Shown piece by piece: positions 1 to 8,775 of a DNA stretch of 64,000 bases. Under the pieces are notes generated by a model. The model had not been told where the DNA came from. It was given only the letters and a program-made list of their open reading frames with translations, and did not search any database. Source of the stretch: CAWGYT01 sp963826795 (GTDB taxonomy: Bacteria > Planctomycetota > Planctomycetia > Pirellulales > Pirellulaceae); the NCBI GenBank assembly GCA_963826795.1, contig CAWGYT010000010.1:434001-498000 (forward strand), read 5' to 3'. The position numbers and the translations under genes are program-made. Within the stretch, counting starts at the first letter, position 1, and each line of letters opens with the position of its first letter.

Positions 1-1361
1 TGCAGTATCTCTTCGGCTGACATCTCTTCCTGGTTGGTTACCAAGGGAAACTTGCCGTCGACTTTGGTGGCTTTCATGACGGCATCGGCGTTGGGCTTCA
101 CGGCCAGCCGATACCGCGTCTCCACGCGACGTACGTACTGAGTGTTCTTGCTGGGCCGTCCCCGCGACGTCTGCGTGAAGGTCTCTTTTTCTTCCTCATG
201 AATCTCGACCCGCACGAAGTCGCCGGCCAAGGATGCGGCAAGCAGCTTTTCCAGGGCCTCCTCGACCTTGGGGCGTGTCCGAAAACGAGTCTTGGGAGAT
301 TGCAGCCGACGCTGCAAATCGTCGAGTTCCTGTTTCAGCTTGTCCAGGTGGCGAATCCGGGTGGCCGCGTCTTGTTGCGACTTGCGAAGACTGTCAAACC
401 ACAACAGACGAAAGCCGTCGGAAGTGCGAGACGATTCACTCGTTACACGCAAATGGTCGATGATTTGGCCGTCATCATTCACCTCTTGATAGAGATCCGT
501 CCAGCGGATGACGTCCGTCTCGTCGAGCAGTCGCTGGCGAAAATGCTTGTCTTCACGCCGCGTGCGGGGCAGCACCGTGATGAACCGGCCACCGCGTCGG
601 TCGATCCCTTTGAGGTTTTCACTGGACGCCAACTTGCAATCCGCGACGTACAAAAAGTCCGCGCGCCCCGTCAACTCCCGCAGCAGTTCCCAGGTTTCCA
701 AATGAGTTCGATCATCCGGGGTGTTGCCACTGGCCGTCGTAAAGTATACCGGGACACCGCCATCGTCCGTGACCGTCAAGACATACAGCAACTGTTTCAG
801 ATCAGGACGATGATCCTTGTTGTGGCCCCACGTAATCCCCAAGGTGGGCAAGCCCTGACGCAACCCAGGCACCAAGGCGTCATCATACGCGCCGTGAAAC
901 GTGACGGTGGTCGAGTCGTTGTGCAGTTCGTCCAAACTAAGATCGAAGTGCCCAATCACATGTTTGACCAACTCCATGATCAGCGAACGGTCGATCCCTT
1001 CGAACAAGCGATCCAAGCACCGTCCCAGTCGATCATCATTGAGATGCTTCATCTTGGGGGAGGGGATCTCGATCAGATCCGGGGCGTGTCGCTGGGCCCA
1101 CTCACCCAAACCGTAAACCGGTTCTCGCGAAAGCAAGATGTTACGCACCAGTAACATCAATCCGCGTGAAGTCGGGATCTTCATCCGCGGCCCATCTTGA
1201 GGAAGATGGGTCTGAAGCATCTCCTCCAGCCGCATCTCTTCCAGAATTCGATTGACGATGGGAAGCGAGCCGACGGTCCAGGTGCGTAGCGTCAGACCCT
1301 CCGACTCGGCAAGATATCCCTCGTTCGTTTTCGCTTCGTGTGTCTTTTTGCGCTTGCTCAT
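1..1361 (-). CDS. IS1634-family transposase, partial (C-terminus off the window edge)
   Basis: The reading frame starts at the ATG at 1361 (MSKRKKTHEAKTNEGY) and stays open to the window edge, covering roughly the first 450 residues of an enzyme that is 581 residues long in the next copy. It is a DDE transposase of the IS1634 type that cuts and joins element ends. The protein closely matches copy 2, including the segment around the first catalytic Asp (HNDSTTVTFHG). No internal stop was found where I read it base by base around 1140-1361. The leader between the gene and the element end holds a conserved palindrome at 1444-1486. Whether the gene is complete cannot be judged from this window. 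Confidence 0.75.
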   Translation of the reverse strand, partial: MSKRKKTHEAKTNEGYLAESEGLTLRTWTVGSLPIVNRILEEMRLEEMLQTHLPQDGPRMKIPTSRGLMLLVRNILLSREPVYGLGEWAQRHAPDLIEIPSPKMKHLNDDRLGRCLDRLFEGIDRSLIMELVKHVIGHFDLSLDELHNDSTTVTFHGAYDDALVPGLRQGLPTLGITWGHNKDHRPDLKQLLYVLTVTDDGGVPVYFTTASGNTPDDRTHLETWELLRELTGRADFLYVADCKLASSENLKGIDRRGGRFITVLPRTRREDKHFRQRLLDETDVIRWTDLYQEVNDDGQIIDHLRVTSESSRTSDGFRLLWFDSLRKSQQDAATRIRHLDKLKQELDDLQRRLQSPKTRFRTRPKVEEALEKLLAASLAGDFVRVEIHEEEKETFTQTSRGRPSKNTQYVRRVETRYRLAVKPNADAVMKATKVDGKFPLVTNQEEMSAEEIL

Positions 1362-1854
1362 GGCCACCGATATATTCGATCGGTCGGCGGGCGCAAAGCG
1401 TATCTCCGCGCGAAATAATTCTACTGCGCGACTTACGACGAAAGCCATTGACGTAAGTCGTGAATTTCTCAACTTACGTCGATGGCACTTTCCCTAAGTT
1501 GTTTTGCCCACGATTGCGTCGCCGAACTCCCCTTGAATCGTATCACGTGGCGCGCAGAATACGAGCCAGTTGCTGCGGCGACCCGCCGAGCATCACACCG
1601 ACGAAATCCACCACAGCGGCCAGCAGGGCATCCTCCACCTGAACCGGAGGCACGGCTGTCTTTCACGCATGACGGCGTGCGCATTGTCACGCCAAGAATC
1701 GTGCCTGCAACCGTCCGCTCGCCGAGTAACCCGGAGGAAAACTAGACGCCAAAAGCTCACTCAGCTTTTGTCGCAGCGACATCAACCACGCGGATCCGGC
1801 CACACGCCGCAAACAAATTCCGCGATATTGGTTTTCGGAACTGCGGAAAGAGAG
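1..1854 (-). mobile_element. IS1634-type element, copy 1 (left part outside window)
   Basis: This is the right-hand part of an element homologous to the complete copy at 1865-4483. The similarity runs through the transposase gene, the palindromic leader and about 390 further bases. It ends at 1854 with the same terminal inverted repeat that ends copy 2 (inner part AATTCCGCGATATTGG, outer part CTGCGGAAAGAGAG). Only TAAA lies between its end and the target duplication of copy 2, so the two elements sit almost back to back. The other end is beyond position 1. Confidence 0.8.
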
Positions 1855-1864
1855 TAAAATGCCT

Positions 1865-1903
1865 CTCTCTTTCCGCAGTTCCAAAAATCAATATCCCGGA
1901 ATT
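1865..1903 (+). repeat. Left terminal inverted repeat of IS copy 2
   Basis: This matches the reverse complement of 4445-4483 at 38 of 39 positions. Together with the right end of copy 1 (ending 1854) it forms a striking head-to-head inverted repeat across 1815-1903. Confidence 0.85.
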
Positions 1904-2242
1904 TGTTGGCGGCCGTCGATTTTTTGCAGCCCGCGTTGTCCGCGTGACGTGTCGGTCCTTAATGACATGGGTGGCGCTGGTGGGCGGTCGAGTGAGCGGT
2001 TCTCCTGCGGGGCGGCGTGGAAGGGCGGTTGCCAAGCCCAGCTTGGAAACGGCCGAGCGTTCTTCAGCATCCGATGCCGTGGATGTTGTCGTTGCTGCAA
2101 CCGGCGATACGAAATGTTGTTTAGGTGACGAGTAACTTGTATCGGAAATGGCCTCGCTCGCAGCCTCGTCTCTCGTTGCGAATGCACTGAAGCAGAACAC
2201 GGCATGTCGCCGCGCTGGGACGAACGCCTTCATCAACCGGAG

Positions 2243-3988
2243 CTACTTTCCGTATTGTCGAGAACTGATTCCTAGCAGCTTGAGCACCGACCGGTGGACG
2301 GATGACAACTTCGTCACAAACACCTGGCGGCTGCCGTTCTGTTTTAGCTCGTGACGTTGAATCGGTTCGAACAGATCGATGATTCGCTTGGTGGTTGGAG
2401 CCGAACACCGGCGGCCTTCCGGATAGAGCGGTAGATCTTCGATCTGATGTTGCTCCATCGCGCGTCGCAGCCGACGCTCGAGCAACGTCTGCGCGACCAA
2501 GACGAAGAAGTAGACCGCCAAGAGTGCCTGAATGCGGCTCACGCTCTTCAAGAACACAGGCGCCACTTCAAAGTCATTCTTAAACTGAGAGAACCGCTTC
2601 TCGACTAAGGGCTGGCGTTTGTAGGCCTGCAAGATCTCGTCGGCGGACATCTCGTCCTGGTTGGTGATCAACGGGAACTTGCCATCGCCTTTCGTGGCTT
2701 GGATGACCTCCTTCGTGTTTGGCTTCACGACCAGCCGATACCGTATCTCAACGCGACGTACGTACTGCGTGTTCTTGCTGGGCCGACCCCGCGAAGTTTG
2801 CGTGAAGGTCTCTTGCTCTTCCTCTTGGACCTCGACCCGTACGAAGTCGCGTACCGTGGATGTCGCAAGTACCTTCTCGAGAGCCTCTTCGACTTTGGGA
2901 CGTGTTCGAAAACGAGTTTTGGGAGATTGCAACCGATGTTGCAAATCATCTAGTTCCTGCTTCAGCTTGTCCAGGTTGCGAATCCGAGTTGCCGCGTCTT
3001 GCTGCGACTTGCGAAGGCTGTCAAACCACAACAAACGAAAGCCGTCAGAGGTCCGGAACGGTTCACTGGCCACACGCAAGTGGTCGACAATTTGCCCGTC
3101 ATCGTTCACTTCCTGATAGAGATCCGTCCAGCTGATTGCGTTCGTCTCGTCCAACAGGCGCTGGCGAAACTGTTTGTCTTCACGTCGCGTGCGAGGCAGC
3201 ACCGTGATGAACCGGCCACCCCGTTGGTGGATCGCTTTGAGGTTCGCCGTGGACGCTAACTTACAATCCGCGACATACAAGAAGTCCGCGCACTGGGTCA
3301 ATTCCCGCAGCAATTCCCAGGTCTCCAGATGAGTTCGATCATCGGCGGTGTTACCACTGGCCGTCGTAAAGTAAATCGGCACACCGCCGTCGTCCGTGAC
3401 CGTCAAGATATACAACAACTGTTTCAGATCAGGACGATGATCCTTGTTGTGGCCCCAGGTAATCCCCAGCGTGGGCAAGCCCTGACGCAACCCAGGTACC
3501 AACGCGTCGTCATAGGCACCGTGGAATGTGACGGTGGTCGAGTCGTTGTGCAGTTCGTCCAAACTGAGATCGAAATGTCGAATCACGTGCTTGACCAGTT
3601 CCATAATCAGCGAACGGTCGATGCCTGCGAACAACCGATCCAAACACCGCCCCAGTCGATCATCATTGAGATGCTTCATCTTGGTAGACGAAATCTCGAT
3701 CAGATCCGGGGCGTGTCGCTGGGCCCACTCGCCCAAACCGTAAACGGGTTCTCGCGAAAGCAAGATATTGCGCACCAGTAACATCAAACCGCGTGACGTC
3801 GGGATCTTCATTCTCGGCCCGTCCGCCGGGAGATGGGTCTGAAGGATCTCCTCGAGTCGCATCTCGTCCAGAATTCGATTGACAACGGGAAGCGAGCCGA
3901 CCGTCCAGGTGCGTAGCGTGACACCGTCCGACTCGGCAAAATATCCCTCGTTGGTTTTCGCGTCGTGTGTCTTCTTGCGTTTGCTCAT
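2243..3988 (-). CDS. IS1634-family DDE transposase
   Basis: The 581-residue transposase catalyses movement of the surrounding element. I start it at the ATG at 3988 (MSKRKKTHDAKTNEG), because similarity to the other two copies begins there as protein and because the frame upstream runs through the conserved palindrome; an in-frame ATG at 4099 would add 37 residues. Visible hallmarks are a DUF4277-like N-terminal region, a first catalytic Asp in HNDSTTVTFHG, a second in FLYVADCKLAS and a late catalytic Glu in PLVEKRFSQFKND, followed by a helical tail. The length is normal for the family. The gene is intact, and with matching ends and a target duplication the element is probably recently active. 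Confidence 0.92.
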   Translation of the reverse strand: MSKRKKTHDAKTNEGYFAESDGVTLRTWTVGSLPVVNRILDEMRLEEILQTHLPADGPRMKIPTSRGLMLLVRNILLSREPVYGLGEWAQRHAPDLIEISSTKMKHLNDDRLGRCLDRLFAGIDRSLIMELVKHVIRHFDLSLDELHNDSTTVTFHGAYDDALVPGLRQGLPTLGITWGHNKDHRPDLKQLLYILTVTDDGGVPIYFTTASGNTADDRTHLETWELLRELTQCADFLYVADCKLASTANLKAIHQRGGRFITVLPRTRREDKQFRQRLLDETNAISWTDLYQEVNDDGQIVDHLRVASEPFRTSDGFRLLWFDSLRKSQQDAATRIRNLDKLKQELDDLQHRLQSPKTRFRTRPKVEEALEKVLATSTVRDFVRVEVQEEEQETFTQTSRGRPSKNTQYVRRVEIRYRLVVKPNTKEVIQATKGDGKFPLITNQDEMSADEILQAYKRQPLVEKRFSQFKNDFEVAPVFLKSVSRIQALLAVYFFVLVAQTLLERRLRRAMEQHQIEDLPLYPEGRRCSAPTTKRIIDLFEPIQRHELKQNGSRQVFVTKLSSVHRSVLKLLGISSRQYGK

Positions 3989-4070
3989 GGCCACCGATAT
4001 ATCGGATTGGCCGTCGAGCGAGAAGCGCATCTCGGCACAAAACAAATCCGCTGCGCCACTTACGACGAAC

Positions 4071-4113
4071 GCCCTCGACGTAAGTCGAGAATTTCTCAAC
4101 TTACGTCGAGGGC
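4071..4113. promoter_or_regulatory. Conserved palindromic leader of the IS transposase
   Basis: A perfect 15-bp inverted repeat (4071-4085 with 4099-4113, arm GCCCTCGACGTAAGT, 13-base spacer) lies 83-125 bases upstream of the transposase start. Equivalent stems exist in copy 1 (1444-1458 with 1472-1486) and copy 3 (5361-5375 with 5389-5403). The arms differ between copies in a paired way: CTC faces GAG in copy 2, ATT faces GAT in copies 1 and 3. This suggests selection on the pairing. It may be an RNA leader that limits transposase translation or a binding site for a dimeric protein; the sequence alone does not decide. Confidence 0.55.
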
Positions 4114-4444
4114 ACTTTGCCTAAGTTTTTTCAAAACGATTTTGTCGCCAGACCTCCCCTTGCACCGACCCCCGCTGCGCACAGAATGCGAGCCAGCTAC
4201 TGGGGCACACCGCGAAGCATCACACCGTTGAAATCCGTAGCCCGACGGAGCGCCAGGAGCACCGCCAACTTGGAACTGGAGCTACTGCTCTTGGCGTACG
4301 GTGCTCTGAGTTTCTTCAGGCAACGAAGCCAGCGAACAATCATCCGTTCGAGGACAAAACGGCGACAAATCAAACGCCCACATGCCGTGCAGGATTTTCT
4401 GCAGCGACATCAAGCACCAAGACCCGGCCTCAGGCTGCTACGGA

Positions 4445-4483
4445 AATTCCGGGATATTGATTCTTGGAACTGCGGAAAGAGAG
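4445..4483 (-). repeat. Right terminal inverted repeat of IS copy 2
   Basis: This pairs with 1865-1903. The same end sequence closes copy 1 at 1854 and copy 3 at 5771. It is followed directly by the second ATGCCT of the target duplication. Confidence 0.85.
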
Positions 4484-4680
4484 ATGCCTCCTAGAATAAT
4501 CTTTCCATTTAAAGCGTGAATGTAGACATCCCGGAGTCCCTTATGTGAATCGCTGAGTGACGCAGACAGATCGAAAATCCCCCCCCCAATAAACGTGTCC
4601 AACTCAAACCACTCCTGTCGTTTGGCGTGCGCTGCGCCGCCCTGGATACCTTCAAGGTGCAGAAAATAGTTGCTGGGCAT
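4484..4680 (-). pseudogene. Hcp-like (type VI tube protein family) gene remnant
   Basis: The frame from the ATG at 4680 reads MPSNYFLHLEGIQGG followed by a segment resembling the start of Hcp-family proteins, which form the tube of type VI secretion systems and have many single-domain relatives in planctomycetes. After about 35 residues the similarity becomes unclear near a run of nine C at 4580, and the frame then runs into the inserted element at 4483. The normal length is about 160 residues, so at most a third is left. No other type VI genes are visible. The family call rests on the N-terminal pattern only. Confidence 0.35.
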
Positions 4681-4865
4681 CGCGGCTTACTCCTGACGAC
4701 GCTGTGGACAAATTGAGATGGAACAACCAGAATGCACTTCTCATGCCCATGACGATACCGGAAACGGGCCAGCATGCCAACTGGCTGCACCGTCCCTATC
4801 CCCACGGATGAATAATTTGGCACATCAAGGTGCCCAAACATCAAAACGGTGTCAACGAATGGCAC

Positions 4866-5278
4866 TGCCGAATGACATGCTTGACGAGCTCCATGATCAG
4901 CGAACGGTCGATACCTTCGAACAACCGATCCAAACACCGCCCCAGTCGATCATCATTGAGGTGTTTCATCTTTTGTGGTGGAATGTCGATCAGATCAGGG
5001 GTGTGTCGCTGGGCCCACTCGCCCAAACCGTAAACCGGTTCTCGCGAAAGCAAGATCTTGCGAACCAGTAACATCAATCCGCGTCAAGTCGGGATCTTCA
5101 TCCGCGGCCCGTCTCGAGCGCGATGTGTCTGAAGCATCTCTTCGAGTCGCATCTCTTCCAGGATTCGATTGACAATCGGAAGCGAGCCGACGGTCCAGGT
5201 GTGTAGTGTGACACCATCCGACTCAGCAACATGACCCTCGTTCGTTTTCCCTTCGTTTGTCTTTTTGTGTTTGCCGAT
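4866..5278 (-). pseudogene. IS1634-family transposase remnant
   Basis: This is the first quarter of the same transposase. Three lesions are visible. The start codon is ATC at 5278 where the other copies have ATG. An in-frame TGA at 5084-5086 replaces a Ser codon in the segment PTSRGLMLLVR. Everything downstream of about residue 140 is missing. It cannot make a transposase but keeps one element end. Confidence 0.8.
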
Positions 5279-5771
5279 GGCAACCGAATTAAACGATTGG
5301 CCATCGAGCGCGAAGTGTATCTCAGCGCGAAAGCTTTCTGTCACGCTACTTACGACGAATAGCATTGACGTAAGTCGTGAAATTCTCAACTTACGTCGAT
5401 GACACATTGCCTAAGTTCTTTTCGAAGCCGTTTGGTGGCTAAAACTCCTCTTGCACACACGCCGGCCGCGCGCAGAATGCGAGCCCGTTAACTGGGCGTT
5501 TCGGCGAGAATCGCGCAGATCACATCCATCCGTGGTTGGACCGAGCGAAGTCAACCTGAAATCGGAGGCACCACTTTTCACGCATCACGCCGCGAGAGTT
5601 CCCGCGACAAGAATTGCGTTCGAAGATACCCCTGCGGCGCGGCGATCCAGCGACAAATTACCCGACAGTCCGGCGTACAGGATTTTACGCTGCCTCATCC
5701 TTCGCAGCGATCCGGCCCGAGGGCGCGACAGAAATTCCGCGAGATTGGTTTTTGGAACTGCGGAAAGAGAG
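4866..5771 (-). mobile_element. IS1634-type element, copy 3 (truncated)
   Basis: Similarity to copies 1 and 2 starts abruptly near 4866 inside the transposase gene and continues to the typical right end at 5771 (CTGCGGAAAGAGAG). The left two thirds of the element are missing. It has the same orientation as copies 1 and 2. Confidence 0.78.
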
Positions 5772-5979
5772 TCACGAGGCAAGGCACACACACGAAATCG
5801 CGATGAAGACGAAGGCAATTAAGAGTTGGGCCACGCTCACTCGCAGATACGGTTGCCCATTTTTGGCTCACGTTTTGAAACTCATCATTCCTGTACGCGA
5901 GTTCTGTTGTATCGGCCTGCCGTGGCAACGGCCAAAAAACATCTCTGGCGTTTGGCCCGACATCATCCGCCGATCTCGT

Positions 5980-6283
5980 TCAACCGGTTGTTCGTCCAAG
6001 GCGTTCATCGGTTGCCCCCGGATTCTCACGATAGTCGAGGATCGCAACAACGTCGACGAACTCGTCGGCTTCCAGATAGTAAATTGCAAACGGGAAGCGT
6101 TCACACAGTTTACGATGGAATCCGCGATACGTTTCATGTATGCCGAATGCCGTCTCCAGCTTCTTCAGATCCAATCGCAAGCAATCAACAAAATGGGCGT
6201 CAAGTCCTGGCGATTGCCTCCCGTAGAATATTGCGCCCTGGACAAGGTCGTCCCTCGCTTCACTCTCTGAGTTCGACGCGCAT
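5980..6283 (-). pseudogene. ParE/RelE-family toxin, frameshifted at its N-terminus
   Basis: The frame contains a RelE/ParE-type toxin core: EARDDLVQGAIFYGRQSPGL, then GFHRKLCERFPFAIYYLE and VDVVAILDYRENP. Such toxins inhibit gyrase or cleave mRNA. The expected start, ATG at 6283, reads MRVEL and then leaves the frame because of four extra bases (AGAG) at about 6262-6268; without them the reading is MRVELSEARDDL, as in relatives of about 100 residues. The start overlaps the end of the upstream antitoxin, the usual operon layout. As it stands the toxin is probably dead unless an internal start is used. Confidence 0.65.
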
Positions 6284-6491
6284 TGAGTCGGTCCTTGACA
6301 TCTTCGATGGCCGCGTCGATTGGCAGTCGAGGTTCGTTTGATGGGTTCGCAATTCGATCCGCCAACAAATCGCCGTGCCAATCAGGCGAGACGAACTCAG
6401 CTGGGTTCGCCGAAAGGTCCTTCCACAAGATGTTCATCGCCTCAAGCTTTTCGCTGGGCGTCAGGGCTGCAAGCATGGCTTCAAGCGACAT
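6165..6491 (-). CDS. Addiction-module antitoxin (TIGR02574-type), extended by a frameshift
   Basis: This is a small antitoxin of the unstable TIGR02574 type, the partner of the ParE-like toxin that follows. It starts at the ATG at 6491 (MSLEAMLAALTPSEKLEAM) behind a GGGAGG ribosome binding site. Typical features are the N-terminal helix with SEKLEAMNILW and the DWHGDLLADRI segment. The same four extra bases that break the toxin also remove this gene's expected stop (CAG TGA), so the frame runs about 33 codons further to 6165. The functional part, about 75 residues, is intact. Confidence 0.65.
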   Translation of the reverse strand: MSLEAMLAALTPSEKLEAMNILWKDLSANPAEFVSPDWHGDLLADRIANPSNEPRLPIDAAIEDVKDRLNARRTQRVKRGTTLSRAQYSTGGNRQDLTPILLIACDWI

Positions 6492-6539
6492 CGATAATCC
6501 TCCCGTTAGGAATTCCACCTACCCAGCGCCGAACCGACA

Positions 6540-7035
6540 AAGTGATCTATGAGAGGACGAATCATTAACTACTCGAAACGGCTTGCGACCCGGGCCATGG
6601 TAACGACATGCCGACCAGCCGAGGCAAGAGACGGAAAATCATTCGCCACACCGTCTGCGCGGAAGTCGTCTGCAATGGCTATCCAAGCTATCCTTCGTTT
6701 CTTGCCGTAACCCGTTCTAAAGGCACATGCTAGGCGCTTTTCGGCCCGGTGCAAGTCGCCAGAAGTCATCTCAGAATTCAAACTCCCAGGAAGTCGTCCG
6801 GCGACCTGGCTCTTGGGACACGCGGCCCGGACCTGCCTGTACCGCGGCGTAAACACGACCGCGACACGCGGTGCGGCTCAACGCTCGCCTATCCTGGGCC
6901 TTGGCGTGCAGCGGTGTGATACACCGACCGCAAATGGCGTGCTCGCTTCCTGCGGGCGGATGCATCGACCGCCTGCAGCTACGAATTGACGAAAGTTGCT
7001 GCGGTGAAAGGCACCGCCTGCAGCGAGAGCTGTAG
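6540..7035. other. Stretch without a recognisable gene
   Basis: About 500 bases between the antitoxin promoter region and the ParB fragment. Short open frames exist on the minus strand (for example 6569-6856), but I recognise no family and see no convincing ribosome binding site. Several short GC-rich inverted repeats lie around 6900-7030. Confidence 0.4.
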
Positions 7036-7347
7036 TCAAAATGACAGCGAATATGGGCTATTAACGACCTGAAGCAGGTTGCATTGGTGCACAATGTCGA
7101 TCTGTCGCGCGGTCAAGCTGCTCAGCGTTTCGATCCGTCGAGCCGCCGCCAGCCGTTTGTAGCCGTCGATCAGGCCGAGCTTGTCTTCGCGCAGGCAGTA
7201 GACCACCGGAGACAGCTGTCCAATTTGTCGCAAGGAGGCGACCATGGCTCCCTCCGCCTCAACCGAAGTGAACCGGTAGCACGCATAGCGTTCGTCGAAC
7301 ATGGACAAGGCGAACGACTGAATCTTGTCATCGGGAACGTCGGTCAT
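7036..7347 (-). pseudogene. ParB-like N-terminal domain protein, truncated
   Basis: From the ATG at 7347 (MTDVPDDKIQSFALSMFDER) the frame holds the ParB/Srx-like N-terminal fold, including SLRQIGQLSPVVY and the GLIDGYKRLAAARRI motif. Full-length members continue with a helix-turn-helix region. Here the similarity stops near 7080 and the frame ends after 103 residues with unrelated sequence, so it is a 5' fragment. The next gene upstream is a cysteine-rich protein of the kind often encoded with such ParB-like genes in planctomycete mobile modules, so I infer a decayed mobile element rather than a chromosome-partition gene. Confidence 0.55.
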
Positions 7348-7473
7348 GATTCGCTCCGAAGGGGAACTGAGAGAGCCTCTTCTCCGCCCTCTTCTGGAAC
7401 AAGTACTCCTGGTCGGGACGATCAGGTGAAAAGATAGACGCGATCCCGCGAGGCTCAATACAGCGCACACAAC

Positions 7474-8010
7474 TCAGGGACCTCGCGACGGCGGAACGCA
7501 GACATCCGCCGCCAGCAAGGGACAACCTCCGCAAGCATCTCGCCAGCGAGATTCGCGTCGCCACGCGAGACGGAAAGCCTTGTGGCAGGAAGAAGAACAG
7601 AAACGCCTTCTCGGAGCGCGACGGGAAACTCGGAATTTCACATCACAGCCGGGACGATCACCAAGATTTTTTTCACCAGAGGCCTGTGGCGGCTCCTTCT
7701 GATGACCCTCGCGCGGCACTTTCGCTGGACGCTCGCCAGCACCCCCGGATTCCTGCCGTCACTGGTCACGCTGACGTTCTCGCCGCCGACGTGCCTGCTC
7801 TCGACGCACACCACGACCCTTTTCACTCTGGGGATAACGTCTCTGCGCCTTTCGCAACGACCACGCCCGCGCCGCTTGCCGGCATGCTTCGCTGCAATAG
7901 CAGCTGCGGGCACAGCGGGGAACGAACGTGCGTCCGCAGTCTTTGATCAGGCATTCGCGCGACCGGGGCGTACAGATGGGAACTTGCGTTCCCGGCCGAC
8001 GAGGAGCATG
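7474..8010 (-). pseudogene. Double zinc-finger-like protein of a mobile module, broken by a stop
   Basis: Reading the minus strand downward from about 8010, one frame encodes two cysteine clusters. The first is CLIKDCGRTFVPRCARSCYC followed by SEACRQAARAW and a long Arg-rich helix. The second is GDRPGCDVKFRVSRR with FCSSSCHKAFRLAWRRE. An in-frame TGA at 7759-7761 lies between them in an Arg-rich linker, where relatives probably have CGA. I found no good start codon, so the 5' end may be lost too. The paired treble-clef-like clusters suggest DNA binding. It precedes the ParB-like fragment and follows an ISL3 fragment. Confidence 0.45.
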
Positions 8011-8099
8011 CTGAACTGCTCAGCTTACCTCAGCCTTCGGCCGCTTCGCCACATCCGGATCAATCCTCGTGGCCACGGAGCTGCGGCCACCTCCGCTGG

Positions 8100-8300
8100 C
8101 CAGCGTTGTCAAAGTGGCTGAGATTATTTGGCCGCTGACATTCCACCTGAATGCCGCAAGTCGGGCAGTGCACGCGCCGCATCCGATAGACAAAGTACAC
8201 CGTGATTCCCCACAACGGCACAAACTCGAATCGCCGCGGCTCCGGCATCGTGTCATAGCCCGGACGCACACGAGAGAATTGCTATTTGCAATTCCGGCCA
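8100..8300 (-). pseudogene. ISL3-family transposase N-terminal fragment
   Basis: The frame includes RPGYDTMPEPRRFEFVPLWG and FVYRMRRVHCPTCGIQVE, matching the zinc-binding N-terminus of ISL3-family transposases, where a CPTCG motif precedes the catalytic part. Only about 60 residues are left, against roughly 400 in a complete enzyme. It is a relic. Confidence 0.6.
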
Positions 8301-8404
8301 AGTCGCCGGAATCGTTGCTCGAATCGTGGCATGGTGCGAACGGAGGCGTCAACGTTTTTCTTGGGCGACCTGCCTGGGGTCATTCTCGCGAGACTGCCTG
8401 TCGA

Positions 8405-8767
8405 CTACTCTAAATCGGCTGGTAGGTGTTGGGCGAGGTCCATACTGTCATGCAGCACTGCGTGCAATCTCAATTTTTCCTTCGCTGCTGATGCGAAAAA
8501 GCAGAAAATGCCGAGGCTGTTTGACTCGATTGTTTGAGGGAGAAACGTGGTTCCTGCTGTGGAACAGAAGGTAAGTACGAGCTCCCGGGGATAGTTCCGG
8601 ACGAGCCACGCACCCGGGCGCTCGGTATCGGCAGCAATGTCGAGAATCGCTTGAACAATGATCGCTTCGTAGCGAAGTCGGGCGGATTCACCAAAATGCT
8701 CTTGGGTCCAGGCCAAGATCTCTTCGATGTCGGTCTCGGCTACTGAAGAAAGAACAAACTTCGCCAT
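8405..8767 (-). pseudogene. parE: ParE-family toxin with two compensating frameshifts
   Basis: The N-terminal half (MAKFVLSSVAETDIEEIL, then ILDIAADTERPG) and the last part (VLHDSMDLAQHLPADLE) are in one frame and look like a normal ParE toxin, a gyrase poison. The middle is not: the conserved core (GARTYLLFHSRN, then KQPRHFLLFRISSEGKIEIA) is in another frame of about 110 bases, entered after TERPG and left by one extra A before VLHDSMD. The gene lies 8 bp downstream of an intact ParD-type antitoxin. Either the toxin is dead or two indels are sequencing errors. Confidence 0.65.
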
Positions 8768-8775
8768 CTCAGTAT

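Larger units (their letters stand above)
1865..4483 (-). mobile_element. Complete IS1634-type insertion sequence (copy 2)
   Basis: The element is 2619 bp with terminal inverted repeats of about 39 bp (1865-1903 and 4445-4483, one mismatch) that begin CTCTCTTTCCGCAG. It is flanked by a perfect 6-bp direct repeat ATGCCT at 1859-1864 and 4484-4489, which I read as the target-site duplication; a 5-6 bp duplication fits this family. It holds one transposase gene. The long stretch of about 340 bp between the left end and the transposase stop, and about 500 bp between the start codon and the right end, contain no convincing gene. It landed between the end of copy 1 and a remnant of an Hcp-like gene. 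Confidence 0.88.

Noticed and set aside
198..1154. Long plus-strand open frame of 318 codons
   Set aside because: It is exactly antisense to the IS1634 transposase, has no similarity to known proteins, and the same shadow recurs opposite the other copies.
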